The translations under genes were made by a program, and so were the position numbers. 64,000 nt of DNA, taken from NCBI GenBank assembly GCA_021292105.1, contig CM037868.1, positions 683,549 to 747,548 of the forward strand. Direction: 5' to 3'. The notes under the pieces were generated by a model. That model saw nothing but the letters and a program-made list of their open reading frames with translations, ran no database searches and was not told the DNA's origin. Source of the stretch: Anadara kagoshimensis. Its lineage: Eukaryota > Mollusca > Bivalvia > Arcoida > Arcidae. Within the stretch, counting starts at the first letter, position 1. Each line of letters begins with the position of its first letter. Positions 37,701-47,845 of this stretch are shown here, piece by piece.

Positions 37701-37917
37701 ATGATATCAAACACAAACATGCCTATCCATGTTTCAAAAGCATTGTTAAACACTATTAGCTAAAAACAGTCTTTCAAAATTATCCAATTTTTATCATTTT
37801 TCTGGCACTTGATGTGAAACCTCATTCAATTTATTTAACTATATTCTGATCAATTATTTGTATAAACTTACATAAGAGGATTGACAATGAAAATAGTACT
37901 CCAAACTTGGCTTCCAT
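31789..37917 (-). CDS. Secreted C-type lectin, five exons, minus strand
   Basis: Predicted exons on the minus strand: 37872-37917, 36719-36816, 34744-34858, 34151-34370 and 31789-31834. All splice sites are GT-AG and intron phases are 1, 0, 1, 2. They join to 525 nt (174 residues plus stop). Residues 1-15 (MEAKFGVLFSLSILL) form a signal peptide. The mature part has the extra N-terminal cysteine pair of long-form domains (LCDQGWIDHGGSCFTF), then WQDAEDLC, NLASIH, WISARD, WRWATDGKSL, YTNWWPGHPS, NCASF, WYDTSC and YGAICEK. The usual EPN/QPD sugar motif is replaced by HPS and WND by WYD, so calcium-dependent sugar binding may be altered or lost. The fifth exon (SVNLTNANSMFGFGR) is the least certain. 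Reading through the donor instead would add about 31 residues and stop at 34054. Likely role: secreted recognition protein. Confidence 0.82.
32190..32528. repeat. Dispersed repeat with ggacggacggac / C-run end (intron 4)
   Basis: Contains gagttgctgataagagatag, acggacggacaccc and a C-run followed by ctttctaagcgggggtataa. Related in end structure to 18713-19388. It lies within intron 4 of the lectin gene. Confidence 0.55.
32690..32980 (+). repeat. tRNA-derived SINE in lectin intron 4
   Basis: Head cacgactgtagctcagttgg, then gtgatcgaaacccggccg. Body has ttctttcgccaaatactcgg. Tail is agctggtgatgtctcgatat and ctttactgggatgtaatt. Opposite strand to the lectin gene. Confidence 0.85.
33287..33800. 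repeat. Direct duplication (~190 bp) around a short repeat
   Basis: The block from acaaataattaacagatat to ccaaacactactgatgtg occurs at about 33287-33475 and again at 33606-33795, with a few substitutions and indels. Between them lies a ggttggttggttgaatgttg repeat fragment. Intron 4 of the lectin gene. Confidence 0.85.
35035..35935 (+). pseudogene. Decayed PIF/Harbinger transposase
   Basis: Broken into at least three frames but with the DDE_Tnp_4 / HARBI1-type order intact: VAITLYWLSSTTDHRTIENL (about 35278-35337), WGFPNCGTIDGAHVPI (about 35436-35483, first catalytic D of the IDGxH motif), YLNRKGYYSLVM (about 35509-35546), NINIGWPGRVHGTRIF (about 35585-35632, where the catalytic D of VHDxR is replaced by G), and FNYQLSRTRM ... 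GRWKYLDIDV ... CAVIATCVV near the C-terminus. Frameshifts, an early stop and the lost aspartate make it inactive. It lies in intron 2 of the minus-strand lectin gene, antisense to it. No terminal repeats were identified. Confidence 0.85.
35936..36370. other. Sequence downstream of the Harbinger relic
   Basis: Rich in short alternating phrases (tacacatctgcaac, gtgtaaattatgtt, cacccgcatatatgca) with internal similarity, possibly the non-coding 3' part of the same transposon. No gene. Confidence 0.35.
36385..36695 (+). repeat. Dimeric tRNA-like SINE, copy 1
   Basis: Two tRNA-like heads about 235 bp apart: tatctcagttggcaaaacag with gtccgggttcgatctccg, then ttgctcagttgtaagagcgc with gtgtgagaggtccc (second head truncated). 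The spacer includes cctgttacagtttggtg and tgagatttccccgtg. The same layout occurs at 41565-41885. Confidence 0.75.
37141..37450. repeat. Dispersed repeat, copy 2 (partner at 2306-2605)
   Basis: actaatccatgtccaaatca, ttagctagctacatcc and gacatcaaacttatcaac in the same order as 2306-2605. It lies in intron 1 of the minus-strand lectin gene. Confidence 0.65.
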
Positions 37918-38344
37918 TTTAAGTTTTCAACTTCGCAGCCTGTTGTCTTTATTATGTATGGGGGATATAGGCCTATGTTTGACAGTTTTTATATCAAGAT
38001 GTCTATATAGGTTTGGGTGAAAAGGGTTATCGGTGACAATCTTAAGAATTTGGTACAAGTTATCACTAGAAGGGGTTTTTATCTGAATAACTGCGAAAAT
38101 CCTGAATAATCAGACCAAATCCGGAATAAACCAAATTAATCCGGAATGATCAGGTAAAGTCCGGAATAAACTAGATTCATCCTTGTTGATAATATAAAAT
38201 GAAAGTATCTTCTAATATACATTTTATAAGGTTTCTCATATATTCTTACTTTAGACAAACACTTTTAGTTCAGTGTAATATTTCGTAATAGAACCATCGG
38301 ACGTTCGATCTGTTAATAAAACTTGTAACATTGTTTCCAAGACA

Positions 38345-38435
38345 AATGTTCGTGACACACACACACACACACACACAGAGGAAGAGAGAGAGAGAGATCA
38401 TGATGGTGTTTTATCCCAAATCAAAATTTTCCATG

Positions 38436-38480
<45 letters not shown>

Positions 38481-38560
38481 ATGATGGTGTTTTACCCCAA
38501 TAAAAATTTCCCTCGGATGAGAGAGTGAGAGAGAACGAGACACGAGAGCATGATGGGTGT
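38345..38560. repeat. (CA)n and (GA)n microsatellite cluster
   Basis: cacacacacacac near 38356-38376, followed by three GA tracts separated by the repeated phrase catgatggtgttttaccc / aaaattt. Open frames here reflect simple repeats. It sits upstream of the minus-strand lectin gene's first exon. Confidence 0.9.
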
Positions 38561-38831
38561 GTAAACAATTAAAATTTGTCACGGATGATGGAGACAGCTA
38601 TTTCTGAAGAGGATGATGTTGTCTAGCTATTTTTTTTATTTTCCGTTAAAATGAAGATGTTTTATTTACTTTGTAGTACTCAAGTATTTGTTTCATATAT
38701 TGTTTTTATAATTAAAATAAAACATACGCAGAAATCGAGGCCCGATCTGAAGGGTTATCTGCCCCTACATTAGAAGTCGTCCTATACTGGCCATCTCAGG
38801 TGTGGTATACTTTACAGTTATAAAGGTAGTT

Positions 38832-39100
38832 CAGGAGACGTGCATTGTAATAATTAGTTGACTGCATAAGAAGACAAATAGATAATAGATGACATTTAGC
38901 ATTTAATGTCAGAATCGTGTTTCGGAGCACCTATCAGCTGGATTTTAATACAACTCAAACCTGTGTTAGACAACGGACCTATTGCCGCATATAAATGCAC
39001 TATTTTTTTCTTTGTTCAACCGCTCGCATTCTTCATTGGGTCTCTCTCTCTCTCCGAGGCTCTCTCTCACTCTCTCGTTCTCTGTATAGAAAAAAATTTA
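38832..39100. repeat. Dispersed repeat, copy 2 (partner at 952-1112), with CT tail
   Basis: gacgtgcattgtaataatta through ataaatgcac repeats 952-1112. It continues into caaccgctcgcattcttcat and a CT-rich stretch that also occurs at 30944-31034. Confidence 0.7.
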
Positions 39101-39194
39101 GTATGATTAGGTATGAAGTGTCAAATGCATGTATCTTGGTTATATTTAAAACAAAACTTCAAAACCAGTTGAAAACTGAACACTTCTTTTAAAC

Positions 39195-39560
39195 AACAAC
39201 AACAACAACAATAATAATAATAATAATAATAATAATGATAATGCAAAATTATTATTTTATTTTTGTCACATATCATTTATTAAAAAATTATCATAGACTA
39301 CATTTAAAAAAGGATTTTATATACACCATTTTGAATGTATTTTTATGATTAAATTTAAACAACAACAACAGCAATATATAATAATAATAATGTCATATTA
39401 TTATCAATTTTGTCATATACCATTTAAAAAATAAATACATTCAAAAATGGATTTAATATATATTTTTTTTAATGTATTTTTATGATTAAATTAAAAAATG
39501 TATATAACAACAACTACAACAATAACAACAACAACAATAATAATAATAATATTAATAATT
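39195..39560. repeat. AT-rich block with (CAA)n/(AAT)n runs
   Basis: Three sets of caacaacaac followed by aataataat (about 39195-39237, 39360-39392 and 39508-39558), each next to atttaaa/tttttatgattaaa phrases, suggesting about 150-bp-spaced tandem origin. No gene. Confidence 0.8.
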
Positions 39561-39637
39561 ATAATGGTACATAATGGAAAAGTTGAAAGTTATGGAGTTT
39601 ACAACTTACCAGACTAACCAGTTAATTCAGTTCCAAA

Positions 39638-39975
39638 TTAACTGACACGGGCAAGTTTTGTTATCTGTCCAATCTTCCGTAAATCTTCGACAGATGATAA
39701 TATCATTTTTTTAATGCCATACATACAAAACATGAATGTGATGGTAGATAGAAGATCGAAAATAATAAAGATGATATAAATCGACTTTTTGTTAATGTTA
39801 AGGAGATCGGAATCACCATGTACGAGATCCGTTTCCACTTCATAATTTAGAATTCCACATCTGCTTCCGGAAAAGGGAAAAAAGACAACAAAAGCTTTAT
39901 TTTCTACAAACTGGCAGCAACATTTAGCCTCTGAATTTTCTGGGCGACAAAATATTTGGTGCTTAAACAAAATCT
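39638..39975 (-). CDS. Possible exon of a single-pass membrane protein
   Basis: A minus-strand stop-free frame of about 112 codons that opens after an acceptor-like cgtaacag and ends in TAA at 39638. It encodes a cysteine-containing segment (CRPENSEAKCCCQF, CGILNYEVETD), a strongly hydrophobic stretch (IYIIFIIFDLLSTITFMFCM) fitting one membrane span, and a short basic tail (KLARVS). It has no ATG at its start, so it would be an internal or last exon. No family recognised and no partner exon identified. It could be chance, but the ordered layout and better codon balance argue for a real or recently lost exon. Confidence 0.35.
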
Positions 39976-40394
39976 GTTACGAATGGGTTACAGAAGATTA
40001 TTTTAGGGGAAACTAAGAACGTAAGAAGTGACGACGATTTAGTCTGGATGGGGGGGGGTTGCTTTTGAAATACAAGAATCCTCACCCTTGACCACTTCTT
40101 AGATGGAATTGAATCCTGCTAGAAAAGCATATAAATGCCAGAGAAATGTGTAAATAAGCTCTTTTTACAAACGAACTTGTGTTTATAACTTCATATGGCA
40201 TTGTCTGTTTTAAATGAACATGAAAATACTTAAAAATAGTATACACCATATTTGCAGTAAAATTGAAAATTAAATAAAAATTGAACATCAGATGAATGTA
40301 GGTCAATGTTACCACATTTTGGTCGACATTGTCCATTCTACATTGGGTATTACCTATGAAAAGTTTTAGTTGCTGATTCTATGTAATACCAATA

Positions 40395-41340
40395 CTTGTA
40401 CTGTGTAACAGGAAAGAGAAAAACGCAGGGTCTGACTGGAGATGGAACCCAGGACCTTCCACACTATAGGCGAGTGCTCTACCACTGAGCTACCCAGACC
40501 ACTACATTCCTCCCCTTTCTTCGATTCAACGACCTTGAACCACCTAGCCCGAGATTCCTCTGGCCCGAAATTTTTTTTTTTTTTTCAATTCGGGCCAGAG
40601 ATCGGGCTTCATTATTTTACATAACGTGATGCCGTTGAAATCCTACGGCAGGGTAAGATTTAATTTGGCGGACATGTTCACTTTATTTTCACGGGCATTG
40701 GGTAATGAACCAGTCAGATCGCTTACCTGAACCTTTATTCACAAGAATCCATCGAAAAAACTACGTGGCAACTCCGTTTTATATCCATTCCAGCCATATA
40801 AATCCAACACTTGTGTATCTGAAAAGGGAGACTTTAACCCGCGAGATCTCGCGTTATTTGAATATCATAACATAAAAAATGGCGAGATGATGAAGGATGT
40901 TTGGATTTATATGGCTGGAATGGATATAAAACGGAGTTGCCACGTAGTTTTTTCGATGGATTCTTGTGAATAAAGGTTCAGGTAAGCGATCTGACTGGTT
41001 CATTACCCAATGCCCGTGAAAATAAAGTGAACATGTCCGCCAAATTAAATCTTACCCTGCCGTAGGATTTCAACGGCATCACGTTATGTAAAATAATGAA
41101 GCCCGATCTCTGGCCCGAAATTGATAAAAAAAAAAAAAATTTCGGGCCAGAGGAATCCCGGGCTATGAACCACCAGGTTCCACCCTGGGACCAACCTGTT
41201 GGTCAGCCACTTCCTAGGGTCGCACGAGCCCCCAAATGTAACAGAAAAGAGGAAAAATGCAGGGTGGGACAGGGGATCGAACCCAGATCTCCTGCACTAT
41301 AGGCGAGTGCTCTACCACTGAGCTACCCAGACCCCTCCAA
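40395..41340 (-). repeat. Dimeric tRNA-like SINE, copy 3, split by an insertion
   Basis: Two minus-strand tRNA-like heads at about 40395-40505 and 41240-41340, each with gagtgctctaccactgagct (reverse-complement A box) and gaaccc-type B-box complements, and each next to tgtaacag. Removing the 630-bp insertion leaves a spacer of about 110 bp. Confidence 0.7.
40536..41174. mobile_element. 621-bp foldback element with 9-bp target duplication
   Basis: The element spans 40545-41165 and reads TAGCCCGAGATTCCTCTGG at the left and the near-exact complement at the right (one mismatch in the first 19). The arms of about 270 bp are almost perfectly inverted around an ~80-bp centre. TGAACCACC flanks it at 40536-40544 and 41166-41174. 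Long arms with a 9-bp duplication fit a Mutator-like non-autonomous element. It has no coding capacity. High arm identity implies recent mobility or gene conversion. Short open frames inside come from the arms. Confidence 0.92.
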
Positions 41341-41564
41341 CTGTTTATATAAATCACTTCATAATATTTTGATGATTTCATCTTTTTCTAATGGAATAAA
41401 ATGCATGCACATGGCATATCTTTACCATCCGAGATTAAGCGGGGAAAATTGATCCCAGACTAGAGAGCATGGGATTGAAAATTCTTTCGCTAAAATATGA
41501 ATGGAACAAGACAGAAATACTAGTACTTGTCTGTAGGTGAGAAATGTACATGTCTAGTGGTCTT

Positions 41565-41890
41565 GGTAGCTCAGATTGTAGAGCACTTGCCTATAATGTG
41601 AGGAGTCCTGGACTCCACTAGGTCCAACCCTGCATTGTTCACCTGCCTGTTACAGTTTGGACCTTAAATGTACTATTGTAGTGGATTGCAGTGTTATGGC
41701 TGCTTAAAGTACATCAGGGGGATTTGGGCAAGATTTCCTATCAGTATGTGGGACGATAAATAATAGCAAGGATGGAATGTAGCGGCATGAGTGGCTCAGT
41801 TTGTAGAACACTGGCTTATAGTGCAGGAGGTCCCAAGTTTGATCCCTGATCCGACCCTGCATTTTTCTCTTTCCTTTTACATGTGTATTG
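41565..41890 (+). repeat. Dimeric tRNA-like SINE, copy 2
   Basis: First head ggtcttggtagctcagattg with ggagtcctggactccac. Second head gcatgagtggctcagtttgt with ggaggtcccaagtttgatcc. Spacing and spacer content (ctgcctgttacagtttgg ... gggcaagatttcct) match copy 1 at 36385. Confidence 0.75.
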
Positions 41891-42320
41891 TACTGATGTA
41901 CATGGTTTTACAAACAATACAGATGTAAAAACAAGTACATGTAGTTAAGTTCGTAACCTGAATTTGTATATATATTTTGAAATGCGCTGGTTGGATGATA
42001 TCACTTAACACTCAAGTACAATGAGTTGGTGACTTATTACAAGTTTGATACTGGACTTTAGTGAGGTAAAGCTGAGAAAAATTTGTCAATGTAATTCATT
42101 TTAATCAAGCATACGTCAGATGCCTGATGTAGTTGGCAAGAATAGGCGTAAAGCTGGTAGACAGTGCAATTCACTGCTGTACCAACACCATTAACATTTG
42201 TGTGGGACATTTTAGAAAATGCATATGTAATAAACTCTTGGACTGAAATGATAAATGCATATGTTTAATCAATGAAATTAATTCAGTAGTATACTAATGA
42301 TATTATGGTCAGTCATGTAA
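41891..42320. other. Intergenic sequence
   Basis: No gene or repeat recognised. Confidence 0.4.
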
Positions 42321-42324
42321 GATC

Positions 42325-42650
42325 CTCTTGCAGTATCATAAGTGGGAGGTCGTGGGTTCGATCCCCAGCTTGGTCTGACCCAAGATTTGGATGTGGGTAG
42401 TGACTGTTCTTTCGCCAAGCACTGGGCATTATGAAATAATAGTCACAGTTCTTTAGCATGGGAACTTAAAATAAACAAGGTCCCATGTCATGGTGGGCTT
42501 GGTGCGCTAAAGAACCCTGCTGTATAATGCCATCAGCGCAACGCATAGGCAAAATTTATGCACTTTCGCCATTAGCTAGCAGCGTCTTGATATAAGTGAA
42601 TTATTCTTGACTGGGATGTCAAACACCATTACTCAATTCAATTCTCCTCT
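42325..42650 (+). repeat. tRNA-derived SINE (head partly lost)
   Basis: gtgggaggtcgtgggttcga (B box) starts the recognisable part. Then ttctttcgccaagcactggg, gggaacttaaaataaacaag, cagcgtcttgatataagtga and ttgactgggatgtcaaac. Confidence 0.85.
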
Positions 42651-42832
42651 TGCAATATTAAAATGATGTATGTCAACTAAAGTCACAGTATAATCTGTCA
42701 TCCATATTTTGGCAGAGTGTTTATCAACACCAAACGAGTTTATTATACACAAATAGGTATTAAAACTTAGTTGTTGTATTTATGTATATTCACAACTTCA
42801 TGTGTCTATTTGACAATACCACCTTTATATAT

Positions 42833-42835
<3 letters not shown>

Positions 42836-42870
<35 letters not shown>
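42836..42870. repeat. (AT)n microsatellite
   Basis: atatatat run of about 33 bp. Confidence 0.95.
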
Positions 42871-43542
42871 TCTTCCATGTTTATAAACACTCTGCCAACA
42901 TATCCCTGTAAGTAAATTTGAGTTGTCTCCCATTGATTGTGCTTCAATTAAGAAAATGATTTTTTTTTTCAGATTTGAAGAATGTTTCGCAGTTACCATG
43001 GTGATGGAAGCTTATTGAAATAAGGCAAAGAATTGAAAGAAAAGATAAAACCTGTGTCATTGTGAATTTGAAAACCTGAAACATTCTCATTTAAATGTAC
43101 ATTTAAAAGTAAAAATAACAGTAAATTCCATGTTTTCTACAGTGTATTCAAAAGGAAGAAAACCAGTGAATTCCAAGAAAAAATGCAAGAAAAACTGGTT
43201 AATAGTGTATTATAAATTAGGTGTACCTAATGACACGAAAAAGAACTGTACATACATGAATTGACTGGAAATGTTTTGCCCAATGGGGAATTTCTAACAC
43301 AGAATTCCATATTAGCAGCATAAGATTATTAGAAACATAAAACAAAGTTATAAAAATTTCAACTTAAATTCAATAAGGTTTATTTAACTTTTCACACTGT
43401 TACCCATCATTGCAAAAATGGAGGAACCTAATTAATCGTTTGACATTTTGCACCAGGAAATTTAGCTGCAGGAAAAATTGTAAGACAAATTGAAAGTTTT
43501 ATTTGTGACGTTACCAAAATGATGAAAATACATTAGAAATAA

Positions 43543-43553
43543 ATATTTTCAGC
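43543..43553 (+). promoter_or_regulatory. Splice acceptor in 5' UTR of zinc-finger gene
   Basis: atattttcag ends 7 bp before the start codon (ccttcaaaATG). It suggests the coding exon is preceded by a 5' UTR intron. Inference from consensus only. Confidence 0.4.
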
Positions 43554-43560
43554 CTTCAAA

Positions 43561-45261
43561 ATGAGCGACAAAGAGGAAGTTACAACAATAAAAAATATTA
43601 GAGAAAACTCTCAAAAAGATGAAAGTGCACCATTATTAAAAATTATTAAATTAGAAACGTCTGAACCCGAAGACGAAACTTGTAAAACATACACGCTCAG
43701 AGAAAAACGTGGGACTTTGTTGAAAAATTCTAAGAATGAAGAGGCAGCTCTTCAAGATGAAAGTAGCTCAGCTGGTGGGAAAAGTGCAGCCCGGTCACAA
43801 GATGTTCAGAGAGAGGGAACTGCAGACAATAGTTTTTATATTGACATCAACTGTAACTATGTATGTAGAATGTGTACTACCACTTATGATTCTTATACAA
43901 AGTTTAAACTCCATGAAGCGGAGCACCATCCAAGGGAAGGAAACAATAAAAATGTGTTATCTGTTAAAAAATGTCCGATTTGTTCCAAGGAATTTCTTTG
44001 CAGTAGAGAGCTCGGACGACATAAATATCGACATAAATTAGTGGATATTAAAAAGAATGAGAAAAAGAATTCAACGTCGTCTGTGATCTGCAATTTTTGT
44101 AAAATGTCTTTTGAAACAGTTTTTGAGTTAGATTTACACAAAAAAGCCCACTTACATGTCAAAATGTTTCCCTGTGAAAAATGTGGCTTTAAGTTCAAGT
44201 CGGAGCTACAATACAGCATGCATGAAGCTTTATGTACTGGAAAGACGGAACAATATAAAACCAAGCCAAAAAAGGACAACACCTCGCAGAATAAACAGCC
44301 AGCCATCTCAAAAAAGCTCAATCATTCAGTCAAATATCATCATCCAGTCAAATATGATCATTCGGTCAAAATTTCTTGCAAGCTCTGTGGATGTTCATTT
44401 TCAAGCAATTCAGACCTGGTATCTCATATAAAGGAATGTTCTGCAAAATGTATAAATAATACAAAAGTTTGGAATTTTACAGCAGACAAAGTCAACAAAG
44501 TGTCGATACAATATCAATGTTTGAACTGTAAGTTTCAATTTAAGACTTCGGAACAGCTAAAATTACACCAGGAAGTGTGTTCTGTTAAGTCCATTCCTAA
44601 TTACGGTTGTAATAGAAAGCTAAATAATAAAATTCAAAATCAGTTGTCATCAGAACAAGTTGGATTTAATTCAAACAAAAAATCAGATTTAACCCAAAAA
44701 TTGTCAGATTTGAGTGATAATTCTTCTGATGATAGCGTTTATGATTTCAGTGAATCAGATTGTAATTCTGATTTTTCAGATGTAAATAAGACAGTTATAA
44801 AAACTGAGGTAGATGATCAAAGCTATGAAAATGATGTCACTATGAATTGTGAAAATTCTGATGAAAATCAGTCGATAGAAAAACCTGTGTACAGCAGAAA
44901 GTCAAATGACATGCACATGTTTTTAATTCATGGAGAAAATGTGAAGTCCGTATCTGACCAGAACAGTTCGGAATCTATAGGAACTGTTGAAAGTGATTTG
45001 GTTTTGAACAAAGCAAATGCAAGTGATTTGATTTCAAGTGGAGCCATTACTGTTGGTACCAGTGATAATGAAATGTACATATGTGCAAAGGCATTCCAGG
45101 GTCCCAAACAGGTGAAAAATGTAACTATTTCTGATCTGGCAAAAGTCAAAAGTGAACCAGAAGGCGATGACGATAACTTTGAAATGGAATGTGGTATTTG
45201 TGGCCAGTTTTTCAGGTCATATAGGTCACTAAGATCACATTTTGACCAGCACTCTTTGTGA
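43561..45261 (+). CDS. C2H2/C2HC zinc-finger protein, single coding exon
   Basis: 566 residues, ATG to TGA, uninterrupted. Seven fingers: C102/C105-H118/H123, C138/C141-H154/H158, C177/C180-H193/H197, C205/C208-H221/C225, C273/C276-H289/C293, C320/C323-H336/C340 and C544/C547-H560/H564. Fingers 4-6 end in Cys instead of the last His. Linkers are not the TGEKP type, so the fingers are scattered. The N-terminal 95 residues and 345-535 are acidic, serine-rich and probably disordered. Three psi-K-x-E sites followed by acidic residues (K30, K414, K530) are likely SUMO attachment sites. A short repeat HSVKYHHPVKYDHSVK lies at 255-270. Probably a nuclear DNA-binding regulator; targets unknown. No specific orthologue recognised. 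Confidence 0.93.
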   Translation: MSDKEEVTTIKNIRENSQKDESAPLLKIIKLETSEPEDETCKTYTLREKRGTLLKNSKNEEAALQDESSSAGGKSAARSQDVQREGTADNSFYIDINCNYVCRMCTTTYDSYTKFKLHEAEHHPREGNNKNVLSVKKCPICSKEFLCSRELGRHKYRHKLVDIKKNEKKNSTSSVICNFCKMSFETVFELDLHKKAHLHVKMFPCEKCGFKFKSELQYSMHEALCTGKTEQYKTKPKKDNTSQNKQPAISKKLNHSVKYHHPVKYDHSVKISCKLCGCSFSSNSDLVSHIKECSAKCINNTKVWNFTADKVNKVSIQYQCLNCKFQFKTSEQLKLHQEVCSVKSIPNYGCNRKLNNKIQNQLSSEQVGFNSNKKSDLTQKLSDLSDNSSDDSVYDFSESDCNSDFSDVNKTVIKTEVDDQSYENDVTMNCENSDENQSIEKPVYSRKSNDMHMFLIHGENVKSVSDQNSSESIGTVESDLVLNKANASDLISSGAITVGTSDNEMYICAKAFQGPKQVKNVTISDLAKVKSEPEGDDDNFEMECGICGQFFRSYRSLRSHFDQHSL

Positions 45262-46200
45262 TGAATAGAAAATGAATCAAGGCTTAAAACATAAGTTTGT
45301 TTCTGCTAACCTGACCCACCCTAAATTTTTATGCCTATTCAATGTTCATTCCAGAATTGGTCATGTGTCTCTAATTTTTCCAAATGATCCAATTTGCAAG
45401 TTTTTCGTGGGCCATATTTATCACTACATAATGCTAAAATATAGAGGTGTTGTTTTAGAGGTCTTGTGGCCATTGGTCCCAAATTTTGCCAAAATGACCC
45501 TATTTGAAAGTTTTTTACGGACCATATTTATCACTATATAAATATAAAATAATGATGTTGTTGTGTTTTAGAGGAATAAATTTGAAAGTGGTCCCATCTG
45601 AAAATCCTAGATTGAACACAAATTTTCAAAAGCATTAGCAGAAGCACATTTATTTTTATTTATTTATTTATCTCTTTTTTTGGCCTTACGAATTATCAAA
45701 CTTTTGACATTTTGAAATAAACACAATATTATGGTGTCATGAGGCCAGTAAGAACTAATGTAGTGTTTATGTGTATGTCCAAGCCAATTGCTATTGTTGT
45801 CATATACTAGTATTTATGAACTATTATTTGGAACAGACTAACATTTGGAATTAGCTGTTTCAAATCCTGGTAATTAAATAGCCATTTGCTGCCAATTTCT
45901 GAGATTTATTTTTCTTCAAAAGGTTACCTATTAGTAAAGAAATACAGTCAAACCTGTCTATATAAAGCAACTTTGACTGTACTTGAAAAATGGGTGTATT
46001 TTAAAAAAATTTGGGACATTGGCTATTAAAAAAAAATTAATTTGTGGAAACCGAGAATAAGTCATAAATACTGAAATGTTTTTGAAAAAGTTTTACCTGT
46101 GAAAACTGGATTCTTGTTAGACAAAAAGCCTAAATTTAATTGTATTTTAGCAAATTTAGAACTCACCTAATTTATACATTGAACATGTATTTGTTTTCAA
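45262..46200. other. 3' flank of zinc-finger gene
   Basis: Contains two related phrases of about 115 bp spacing (ccaaatgatccaatttgcaa / gccaaaatgaccctatttga; ccatatttatcact twice), an old tandem duplication. No other gene. Confidence 0.5.
45575..45721 (+). terminator. Candidate poly(A) signals of zinc-finger gene
   Basis: AATAAA at 45575-45580 and again at 45716-45721, 314 and 455 bp after the stop codon. Either could serve. Chosen by hexamer match only. Confidence 0.45.
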
Positions 46201-46207
46201 CTGAAAT

Positions 46208-46510
46208 TACCACTATGGTTGCTCAGTGAGTAGAGTGCCCACTCAATATGTGGGTGATCATAAGTTCGAACCCCAGTCTGTCACACCAAGATTTGACAAT
46301 AGGTAGTGATTGTACTTTCACCAAGCACTCAACATTTAGAGATGAAAGTCACAATGTCGTTTGGAGGATACCTTAAAAACCGATTCCCTATGTCGCGACA
46401 GGCTTGGCACATTAAAAAACTCACCCTGCACATTACCCTGTATGCACTGCAAAGGATAAAATTTCTGCTACTTCACCTACAATTGGTGACATCTCGATAT
46501 AAGTTACTAG
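46208..46510 (+). repeat. tRNA-derived SINE
   Basis: Head ccactatggttgctcagtga with gatcataagttcgaacccca. Body has ttcaccaagcactcaacatt. Tail is ttggtgacatctcgatataa. The 104-codon frame through it is incidental. Confidence 0.8.
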
Positions 46511-46707
46511 GTTTCCATAAATTTAAAATAATTAGTAGCCAAATTTCCAAAATTTGTGGAAATATTGCCCATTTTAAAGTATTTTTCCACAAATTTGCTA
46601 AAAAAAAGGTTACTTTTTGAAACCAGGAATGGAAACATAGAGTTAAATATATTTCAGTTCATCTATTGGCATGGAATATCACAAGAGTGGTGAACTAGTT
46701 TTAGTTT

Positions 46708-46716
46708 TAACAGTAT

Positions 46717-46763
<47 letters not shown>

Positions 46764-46765
46764 TG
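46708..46765. repeat. (TTTA)n microsatellite
   Basis: tttatttatttatt run of about 55 bp. Confidence 0.97.
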
Positions 46766-47671
46766 TTGTTTAATGTATAATTAAAGAACACATAGATAAA
46801 AAAATGCTTATATAAACCAGTAGATCTATCCCTGAATATTATGTTTGAAATTACAAATACCTAACCTCCTTCACTAAAAGGCTTACAACATACATGTATC
46901 AATCAATCCTTGTTGAAATGAGCTTTTTAGCTCACCTGAGCCAAAGACTCAGTTGAACTATTGCCATCTAACTTTGTCTGTCGTGCGTCCTGTGTAAACT
47001 TTTCACATTCAACTCCTCCAAAGCTACAAAGCCAAATTGGATCATATTTGACAATAAGGATATCTAAGTGAGGGAATTTTAAATTTGCACAAATGAAGGA
47101 GTTATGTCCCCTTAGTGGATATCTTAAAAATCTTTTCCTGTAAACATACAAATGATATACATGTAGCTTAGATATTTCATGTAAAACTTACTTAGGGCAC
47201 CTAGTTTTAGATTTGCACAAACCAAAGCTGTAGGGGCCAAAATGGGGAAATGGCAAGGTACTTGAAGGGGAAATTGCTAAAATGAGTGTATTTGTCAATA
47301 TATATTGAAAAGTGTAAACTTATTGTAATTAAAATATTGTAGGTATTGGACTATCGGTGATTTTGATATACGAATGAAGGTCATGGGTTCAAAGGTCAAG
47401 GTCACAGTTGCAAACGAATACAGGAATGCTCAGTTATCTCAAAAACTAATCTTTTTGTATAGGCATATACATTAGAATATTGTAAGCATTAACATTTTGA
47501 TATATGAATGAAAGTTATTGGTCCAAAGGTCAAGGTCATAGATGCAATCGAATGCAGAATTGGCTAATTATCTTGACAACCATAGACTTCTTTTAAACGC
47601 AAGTATATTATATTATTACATCTTATGTAAAAATCTAGCAATTTCATTGGATAAGAGGTATGTAACAATTT

Positions 47672-47730
47672 GTACTGTCACATAAAATTTATAATGTCAC
47701 ATAGCGCTGCGCGTGACTATGTGACAGTAC
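47672..47730. repeat. Palindrome gtactgtcacata...tatgtgacagtac
   Basis: 13-bp perfect arms, with further partial pairing, around cgctgcgcg. It precedes the recombinase-like fragment and has the same TGTCAC motif as the palindrome at 48089-48231. Confidence 0.75.
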
Positions 47731-47845
47731 TTTTGTTTGAGTCGCCTCCCTTCACTTGATCACGTCATGAACAAAACATGCTTTCAGTTGTGTCTACCTC
47801 AAGTAAAGTGTCTCATTGTTATTGATATTGTTTACATTTATCTGT

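Noticed and set aside
43893-44321. Minus-strand frame of 142 codons
   Set aside because: Shadow of the zinc-finger gene, which has seven ordered fingers on the plus strand.
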